Shown here: positions 56,581 through 64,000 of the stretch, one piece after another
How positions within the stretch are numbered: position 1 is the first letter of the stretch
Layout: the number at the start of each line of letters is the position of its first letter
Source: Desmodus rotundus
Taxonomy: Eukaryota > Chordata > Mammalia > Chiroptera > Phyllostomidae
Length of the DNA stretch: 64,000 nt
Direction: 5' to 3'
Assembly: GCF_022682495.2 (NCBI RefSeq)
Contig: NC_071393.1
Location: 96,213,010-96,277,009 of the forward strand
Program-made: the position numbers and the translations under genes
The notes under the pieces: generated by a model
What the model was told of the DNA's origin: nothing
Databases searched by the model: none
What the model saw: the letters and a program-made list of their open reading frames with translations, nothing else

Positions 56581-56959
56581 CAAATTTCTGTTATGGAAAA
56601 AGTTTATGTTGTGCATCTCCATATATTAATTCATTAATTCCTCACAACAGCCACAAGAAAGCCCAGTGATTCTGGACCATATGTGACATTGGATTATATA
56701 AATTTGAAATACCATGATGTAAAATAATAATAAATTACTGCTTTATACACAAAGTTTGACATAATTCAAATCACCCAAATTTTGAAAATGAAACAACGTT
56801 TTATTTTTATTCACAGCTGGGTGCAGTCTGAGTGAACTTAAGCTATATTTATGCTGAAGTTTCCACAGAGAGGCACTACTTGAGTAAATGAAACTACCCT
56901 GTATTATTGAGGATATGAGTTCAGCAACTGTAACAGATGACAGTAGATTAAACACGACA

Positions 56960-57260
56960 ATAACGCTCTCTCATGTCCCACTTTGGGCATAAGTCATTTG
57001 AGGCTGATGTGACAGTTCTACAGGGTCAGTCTTGTGCACTTCACACTGTTGCTCTGTCCTCCTGCATGGGAGGTTTTCCACCTTATGATCTAAGGTGGCT
57101 GCTGCGCTCCCACCATCATGTCTGTATTCCAGCCAGTGGAATTGCTACACTTCCTATACCGCTGGCCAGCATCTCATTGCAAACACCTATGAGGCTACAA
57201 GGGAGGCTGGGACATGTAGTGTCTGGTTGGGTAGCACGTTAAAGGTCAGCCATACCTGCC
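56960..57260. mobile_element. Ancient interspersed repeat, copy 1, unnamed
   Basis: CTACAAGGGAGGCTGGGACA followed by TGTAGTGTCTGGTTGGGTAG matches a common mammalian repeat pattern also seen at 59225-59640. The class is uncertain. Confidence 0.4.
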
Positions 57261-57289
57261 TTTCTTTGCCTGGCTGTCTTGAATTATGT

Positions 57290-57495
57290 GAGTTGAGAAT
57301 TATGAAATGCCTCCAGGAACGGATCCTTTACGTAAAGTTCAGCTGCCCTGCAAATAAGAATAGCCCTATTTTACAGAAGATAAAAGTGAGACTCAGAGAC
57401 ATCATGTATTAAATGACTTCCCCCCCTGCACATTGCTAATTAAATGCCAGAACTAGGACTCAAACCCGGTGTTCTGAGTCCGGGAAACTTGCTCT
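57290..57495 (+). mobile_element. MIR SINE
   Basis: CCCTATTTTACAGAAGATAA, GTGAGACTCAGAGACATC, ACTAGGACTCAAACCCGGTG and CTGAGTCC follow MIR. Confidence 0.78.
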
Positions 57496-58305
57496 GAAGC
57501 TACCGGTGCCTTTCTAGGGAGTTTTTCTTCTATCCCAAGCATGCCAGTAAACCTTAGTGTAAGAGAAAGTGAGACTCCTACTCTACCTGAGTTAAATGGC
57601 CCTGGGAAAGGAGTGAGGACGGGGACAGAGTGGTAGGGCTCTACTCTGAGAACAGCTGGACAGAGTTGGTGACCTGAGCTGTGTTTGGCTTTAAAGGTTC
57701 AAGAACTCAGGAAGCAAGAAAATAGAGTAAAAAGCACTGGGCCGTGAAGCAGCGGCATGCGTTGTTAGTTCTGCCTCTGAACTGAAAGGCGGAGTAAATG
57801 TGCGGCCTGGCTGTTTCCCCTCCTGATCTCTCGTTTCCCCATCCATAATAAGGGGAGGAGGGTTGGGCCAGGGCTGCTGAATGTGGTCATGTAGGCCGTG
57901 TACAGTTTTTTAAATTGACCAAGCAGAAGATTCTGGCTCAGAGTAGAGGGATGCAGCATAGCTTCAATCATAATCCCTTCTTACCTCTCAGAAATACTAC
58001 TGATAAGTTATCAAAATACTGGGATTTTTCAGAAACACTACAAAATCTGGAGGGAGGACAATCAAGCAGGCATGGTTACCTTTTTTCTCTTCTGACAAGG
58101 GAACATTGGAGAAACAGCTGAAATTGGAGAATAAATAGTGGGCCTGCTTCTTTAGAAGAGGAGTGCAGTCTTTAGGACTCTACCAAAATGTTCCAAGCCC
58201 CTGGGGATGGGGATAGGGAGGAATGGCCTCATCCTCAACTAGGTAAGAGCAAACCCTGATACAGGATGTTTATCAGAATCTCAGGAGAGGGAAGAAAGCC
58301 TACAT

Positions 58306-58553
58306 TTAAAAAATTTTTTTAATCCTCACCCAAGTATATGTTTATTGATTTTACTGAGAAAAGAAGGGGGACGAAAGAGAGAGAGAGAGAAATATCAATG
58401 TGAGAGAGAAACATCTATCGGTTGGCTCTGATATGTACCCTGGCCAGGGATCGAACTCTCAACCTAGGTGTGTGCCCTGACCGGGAATCAAACCTGCAAC
58501 CTTTTTTGTTGTATGAGACGACACTCCAAGCAGCTGAGCCACCCGGCCAGGGC
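58306..58553 (-). mobile_element. VES SINE (CCTCAC-tail type)
   Basis: Tail complement AATCCTCACCCAAGTATATG; a (GA)n patch lies at 58377-58390. Perfect target duplication AAAGCCTACAT at 58295-58305 and 58554-58564. It includes a duplicated CCAGGGATCGAAC / CCGGGAATCAAAC segment. Confidence 0.95.
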
Positions 58554-58879
58554 AAAGCCTACATAGTTTAACAAAGACTGCACACGTCCTAAAACAGGGG
58601 CTTCTCCCACCCAAGTCCTCGGGTAACAAAGAGGTGGAAAAACCCAGCATAGCCAGTCCTCATGTTGATGGGAGAGAAAACACGCTGCTACCGGATGGAT
58701 AATGGGGAGGCTGTACTGTATCAGAGCAAGTAGAACGCCTGGGCAGAGCTACCTAAGTGTGCACAAAGGGAAAAGGAACGGCATGGTCACCACACCGATT
58801 TATCATACAAATGTCAGCATTTTACCCAAAGCTAACGAAAGAGAGGGAAAGGAGGAGGGTGGGAGGATCATGGGCTGCA

Positions 58880-60260
58880 AAAGACAAAGCCTAACCTTGA
58901 AAAAGATATAACTCAAGGAACAAAAGGCATTTTCTCACAATTCCTTCACATTATAGCACAGCTTGATAGGACCATAAATTAAGTAAAACTAGAGCTCAAC
59001 CACGAGATGATAAAACAGCAGAATGAGACAAAAAAGGGAGTTTGCAGACATAAGGAAGCAAACTGAATACCAAAATACTTTATGGAATTAATAAATTATA
59101 AATAGAAAGAACCAACACTGCTGAATATTGAAATATGGACAGGGAGAAAAGACTGTAAGCACAGGAAATGCAGAGGGAAAAGCTAAAAATTAGTTAGAAG
59201 CTAATAGACATGTATATTAGTTTGTTATAGGCTAATTTCCTGTAACAAAGAAATCAAAAATATATAATGCCTTAAATTGGCTAGTTTAGTGCTAACTCAC
59301 CAAATAGCGCACAGGTGAGAAGTCCAAGGCTAGCAGGACAGCGCTGCCCCATGAGGCCTCCAAGACGTGGTTCCTGCTACCTTGATGTTCCATCATCTCC
59401 TTATCCCTGCGGCTACAGGTGCTCTATTCCAGTGGTTCGAGCTGGCTCCTTTCCACACCCACGTTTCAGCCCACAGAAGGGAAAAGATAGGGCAAGCACT
59501 CTTAGGAGATGGCCCAGAGGCTACACTTCTCTTCTGCTCACATCTTATTGGTCTGAATTTGATCACATACCCACATTTAGCCACAGGGGAGAGTGGGGAA
59601 CGTAGCCTGGAACTGGATAGACATGCGCTCAGCTAAAACTCAGGGTGTTCTATTCTAAAAGGAACCAGGAGAGAATGAATAGTTAGGTGTCACAATATGA
59701 AAGATAAAGATGAGCCCACATTTAAAGACACTTGGTGTCCCTAAAACAGAGAACCCAGCAAATGAAAGCAAAGATGTTTCAAATGATATGATGTAAGAAA
59801 AATTTCCAGAAGTGAAGAAATAACTAGATCTGTAGGTGAAAAAAAAACCCAACAATGAATCCCAAAATGAAAATTCAATTTAGAATATTTAACATAAACA
59901 TGTTTTCTAAGTTAAATACCTGAACTGCAAAGACAAAGAATGCTTCAAACATTCAGTCGGAAAGAAAAATCACCTACCAGGGGTGAAGAACAAGGCTGGC
60001 ATCAGATTTCATAATACTCATTGTGGAGGACAAGGGGGCAGTATCTACGAAGTTCTGAGAAAAGGAAGGAAGACCCCAGATGTAATCCAAGTGTGAGGGT
60101 GGGCCTTTACACCTGACTGGTGGCCAAAGCAAGGCGATTGCGAAATCAGTGAAAATGAAGAAGTCAAGCACAGAGAGAAACAGGACTAAAGGACTGTTGG
60201 TGAGCATTGGATCCTTTACAGGTAGAGCTACTACTAAACCGTCATAGCACTTACGGTTTC
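58880..60260 (+). mobile_element. Old L1M ORF1-type sequence, split by another repeat
   Basis: CAAGGAACAAAAGGCATTTT and GATAAAACAGCAGAATGAG on one side, then GATGTTTCAAATGATATGAT, GCTGGCATCAGATTTCATAA and ATCCAAGTGTGAGGGTGGGC on the other, follow the ancient ORF1 region in order. No ORF survives. Confidence 0.55.
59225..59640. mobile_element. Ancient interspersed repeat, copy 2, unnamed
   Basis: Starts GTTATAGGCTAATTTCCTGT; includes GAAGTCCAAGGCTAGCAGG, CTTATTGGTCTGAATTTGAT and GTGGGGAACGTAGCCTGG. It resembles copy 1 in its right half and sits inside the old L1. Confidence 0.4.
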
Positions 60261-60469
60261 CAAACAATGTGAATATTCTAAATCTGGACAGTATAAAGTT
60301 AATAATATAATGAAATGGGGGGCCAGGAGAGGCGATGGGAGTAGCAATAGAGCTCTACTGCTCTGACCTTTTGAAGCTGAGGTATGTTATTTAACATAAA
60401 ACCATGTGATAAAAAAATCTGAATGTTTGTCATACTCACCTGTATGTAATGGAGGAACAGGGGCCCATG

Positions 60470-60640
60470 AACTACTGCTTGAGGGCCAGCCACCTGCTTT
60501 TGGAAGTAAAGTTTTGTCGGAACTCAAAACTTTTGCTTACATATTGCTTGTGCTGCTTTCCAGCCTTCACAATGGACCCAAAGAGCCTAAAATACGTACT
60601 ATCTGGCCTTTAAAAAAAATATAGGCCAACCCTGGCAGAG
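60470..60640. mobile_element. hAT-Charlie-type remnant
   Basis: GAGGGCCAGCCACCTGCTTT, then GGAAGTAAAGTTTTGTCGGA, TTGCTTACATATTGCTTGTG and AGAGCCTAAAATACGTACTA match a well-known non-autonomous hAT repeat whose exact name I do not assign. Confidence 0.55.
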
Positions 60641-61329
60641 GAAATTTTTTTTAACACACAGGAATCTTGTGGTAAAGAAATATTTATTTGAGGTTTAATA
60701 CTTTGTTGGGTTTAATTCAGCCAGTTTCCCTCCTATTAAATTCATGTGAAATTAAGTTTAATAATGTAATATAAATCCTATTTCCTATAAAACAATATAT
60801 CAATCATTCCAGAGATATCAGGGATAACGGGTCACTTAATGCTATTGGGCATGGGTTCTCAACTTTTATCTTTGTGTTTTTCTGCATTATTTGGAATCTT
60901 TATAATGAACATATATCATTATTTCCAGAATAATAAAATAAAATGGTTTTTCTGTTTGAAAACACTGTAAGCAAATCCACCGAGATACTAACAATGGTTA
61001 ATTCTGGCTGACAGGAAGGTAACTGCTGTTTTCTTTAAGATTGTCTGTGTTTTATAAATATTGAAAAAATGTTAAGCTACTGTAGAAGGTTTAGGCATAA
61101 AGTGATAGAGTTCTGAATTGTAGTTTTAGAAATAGTAGTACAGTACCAGAGATAAGAGACAATGTCCTATTGAAAATACGACTCTTTTCTAATAAGATAC
61201 TCCACCTTGTACCAACTCCAAAGCTTGGTTCCAGCTTAAAACATAAAGTGCGACCTGAAAGAGCAGCCGAAGGAGGTGGTACTCGACTTCTGTTCGGCAG
61301 TCATCGCATTCATAAAGATGGTCTCTTTC

Positions 61330-61545
61330 ATTTTCATTAACCCCAGCCTGTCTCCCAGGTCTCATCGCCCAGCCTACCCTCCCCGTGCACACTACGCGCT
61401 CCAGCCACAAGAGCTCCCCCCTTCGACGAGGTCTCTGTGTTCGTGTGCCGCGCGCTGCCTCCACCACTCTGCTTGCCTGTCATTGCCCTCTCTTCTCCAC
61501 GACACCTCAGTGCTTCTTGTAAGGTCCCTTTAAATATCACTCGCT
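61330..61545. mobile_element. LINE-2 fragment
   Basis: CTACGCGCTCCAGCCACAAG followed by CTGCTTGCCTGTCATTGCCC, then TTGTAAGGTCCCTTTAAATA resembles the L2 3' region. Confidence 0.45.
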
Positions 61546-61552
61546 GCAGTAC

Positions 61553-61722
61553 ATCTCAGCCTTGGCTACACATCAGAACCACCTGGGAGCTTTATAAAAA
61601 TACCAAGGTCCAGGCTCCAGCCCGCCTATTCAGATTTAATGGCCCAGGGTGAGGGCCCAGGCGGCAGTATTTTTAAACAGCTCCCTGAGTGATTCTCACA
61701 TACAGCCAGGGTTGAGAGTCAC
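61553..61722. mobile_element. MER5A (hAT-Charlie MITE)
   Basis: CTTGGCTACACATCAGAACC at the left, ACCACCTGGGAGCTTTATAA, then GGCAGTATTTTTAAACAGCT and ACAGCCAGGGTTGAGAGTCA at the right are inverted-repeat ends and core of MER5A. Confidence 0.85.
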
Positions 61723-62031
61723 TGCAAAGCCTTATGCCATGCCAGCAGGCAGAGCTAATTACTCCCTCTGCTGCACTCCCGCAGCCCTAAGCTCTTCCAT
61801 TGCTCGTGAAACTTAATGCTTGTTGTATTAAAGTTAGTGTGATATAGTAAGTGCTCAGTAAAGGCTGAAGGTTGTTACATCCCTTCTCCCTCCATCCTAG
61901 CGTCTTCAGAAATGGTTATGTTAACCATGGGAACTCGAGAGGAGAGCAGGCTCAGGTTTCACAGCCAGGAACGCTGTCTGCAGGCTTTATTTCTATAAAC
62001 TTGCCGAGATGTCACCTCCCCTTCACACACC

Positions 62032-62064
62032 TACACACACACACATACACACACATACACACAC
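62032..62064 (+). repeat. (CA)n microsatellite with TACA interruptions
   Basis: ACACAC units with two TACAC breaks. Confidence 0.9.
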
Positions 62065-62467
62065 GCCCCTCACTCCCTTTTCCGCACAGCCCTTGGGTTT
62101 GGCTTTTACATCATTGAGACTGATGCGATTTGAAGAATTGAAGAGAAACTAGCACTGTGAAGGCACCGCCTGCCTGACGGAGCCCGGACACCCCCTGCCG
62201 TCCGCCCTGTCCTTCGTGTCACGCTCTCCACGGTGTTTTATGTTGGAGCCTGCCACTTCAGCTTTCGGGAGCAGGCTGTCAGGGGCACTTTGTCAGAGGC
62301 TTTCGGAAAATCCAGATAAATTGTGCCGTGTGCCCTGAAACTGCCAAACCTATATTTTATATCTTCACAGTGCTTGACAATTTTATTTAAGTTGAATCTT
62401 TCTTCCTCCAATTTACCTTTGCCTCCCTGACCCGCCTATCAATCAGAGAACTGGAGACCTGCCATTT

Positions 62468-62737
62468 TATTTTATTTTATTTATTTTATTTTACTTATTG
62501 TTGTTCAGTTACAATTGTCCCCATCCCCCTGCCCTTGCTCTCCCCTGCCCTGCCATCCCCCTCTCCCAGACAACCCCCTCCCCATTGTCCTTGTCTGTGG
62601 GTCCTTTGAACATGTCCCCCTAGTTCCCCCGTTATTCCCCTCCCCTCTCCCCTCTGGCCCCTGTCAGTTTGTTCTTTATTTCCACGTCCCTGGTTCTTTT
62701 TTGCTTGTTTGTTTGTTTTGTTGATTAGGTTGCACTT
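62468..62737 (-). mobile_element. 5'-truncated bat L1 (3' UTR only)
   Basis: A (TTTTA)n tail complement at 62468-62500, then TTGTTGTTCAGTTACAATTG and a C-rich 3' UTR. Perfect target duplication GAGACCTGCCATTT at 62454-62467 and 62738-62751. Only about 270 bp were copied. Confidence 0.94.
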
Positions 62738-64000
62738 GAGACCTGCCATTTCTGATGCTGACTATCCTCAGCTCTGCATGTGCCATGTCTGGAGTTCAGG
62801 CACTGGGTGATTTTCCCAGCCTCGCTGATGAGGAGAAGACCTGGGAGCTATTCATGGCAGGAGGTGCGGTGTGAAGAGAGGAGCTGAGGAGGAGAAGGAG
62901 ACCAAATGGGTCAGCGAGCCCCACAACCCGTGCTAACGCCACGCGCACACGAGCGCCTCACTGTCCTCAAGCCCTCCCCTTTACTCCCCACACTCACTGG
63001 GAGGGAACGGGCTGCACTTACAGTCTTCGCTTTCCTGTAAGTCCTCTTCGTGGTCAATTTAAACCGTCCTCACCGAACATCATGAAGGGTCGCTGTTCAT
63101 GGGATGCAGTTCTTTACAGTTTCCCTTCGGGACCACGTCCTGGCAGTCGGACCCTGACAACTTCATCCACACAGACACTGCCCAGCCAACGGCTCCTTCC
63201 TTGTAAAGTGACTTCCTCACCCAGTTCTTGGTGAAACTTCCCCTTTCTTTTCCTTAAGGTCCCCATGACCTTGATGAGCAGTAAGGTGCAGTACATTGGA
63301 GTCCAATGGCAAATTTCACTAATGTAAAATCATATTAACCTTAAAATTGTGCAATTTTAAGTGTGTATATGTAGTGTAAATATAGCATATTTTAAAGTAT
63401 ATGTATCTGTGTGTATCTAATACATTGTGTGACCTGAAACAAAGCTACTGACCTCTCTGTCTTGGTTCTTTACTGGTTAAATAGCAAACTGTTACCTAGT
63501 TCCCTCAGAAGTTATGCAAATTCATTAATGTTTGGAAAATTGCTTGAAAATTTAAGTCAGTCTAGAAATATCAAACAGTTGCATGCTCCCTGCGGAGGGG
63601 GCCCAGGTAGTTCATAACCTCCTACAATAAACATAAAACTATTGTTCTTGGGCTATAAATTAAATGTGATTTATATGCAATACCTATAATCTTTACAATC
63701 TAGACACCATTTAATAGGAACAATTCATGTCTCATAACTAAAATAAAAGCATTTTATGACTTTAGGAAAAGTAATCACCTATTGTGACTGATCCAGACAC
63801 CACGTCTTACCCATTCCCGAGAGCTGCAAACATCTACTCGGAGTTTGTCTTTAACCCCTGAATGTTGACTGATATATTTATTTGTAAATGCTCCAGGGGT
63901 ATTTTTTTTATCCTCAAAACTCTAAAATGTATTTCCTGGGAAATTTGCTTGTACAAAATTTTGCTTTACTCAAAATTTCTTCTGCCAAGATTTAGCACTT

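Larger units (their letters stand above)
36955..64000 (+). other. IQCH: IQCH intron 7 (5' part)
   Basis: No later IQCH exon could be identified with confidence through the end of the window. Nothing is recognised in 36955-40760 (a repeat-poor block), 42000-42800, 43740-45530 (except a possible hAT remnant near 44240-44440), 45730-46320, 48670-50310, 55050-56340, 57500-58290 or 62760-64000. The rest is repeats. Confidence 0.65.

Noticed and set aside
58149..58240. Exon-like segment between TTCTTTAG and GTAAGAGC
   Set aside because: The only open frame ends in a TAG directly before the donor, so it cannot be an internal coding exon.

Overview
The window is mammalian nuclear DNA and almost certainly comes from a bat of the Yangochiroptera. 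It carries 14 tRNA-derived SINEs of the bat VES type, bat-type LINE-1 and half-LINE (HAL1) elements, non-autonomous hAT and mariner elements, and old eutherian repeats (MIR, MER2, MER5A, MER20). I saw no HeliBat helitron, which argues weakly against Vespertilionidae.

Two genes are recognisable, arranged head to head across a CpG island at about 6.56-7.42 kb. On the minus strand, coding exon 1 of AAGAB (6881-6953) reads toward the start of the window, so 1-6880 is AAGAB intron 1. On the plus strand, IQCH begins at 7222. Five exons (7222-7272, 12191-12313, 14825-14919, 26328-26445, 36293-36409) join in one open frame of 168 codons. Two further short exons (36739-36789 and 36864-36954) extend it. 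The rest, to 64000, is IQCH intron 7. The divergent AAGAB/IQCH pair matches the known order at human 15q23. The two starts are 268 bp apart, so they probably share a promoter. The proteins have unrelated jobs: clathrin-adaptor assembly (AAGAB) and sperm biology (IQCH).

Most of the remaining sequence is intronic transposon debris, and target-site duplications show the order of several insertions. Clear cases are a VES SINE that landed inside the left end of a hAT element (12.76-13.26 kb), HAL1 elements inside older L1s (21.4-23.4 kb and 50.6-52.1 kb), and VES SINEs inside L1 and MIR copies. The block at about 36.4-40.77 kb is unusually free of repeats.

Observations most worth following up: a T7 run in IQCH exon 7 that breaks the frame; a putative 74-nt intron just before it; a mariner deletion derivative that carries a MER20 fragment, seen twice with the same junction; two ORF1-only half-LINEs that share stop positions; and an exact 32-bp repeat exactly 1,100 bp apart. 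I found no prokaryote-like system, CRISPR array, RNA gene or intact mobile-element gene.
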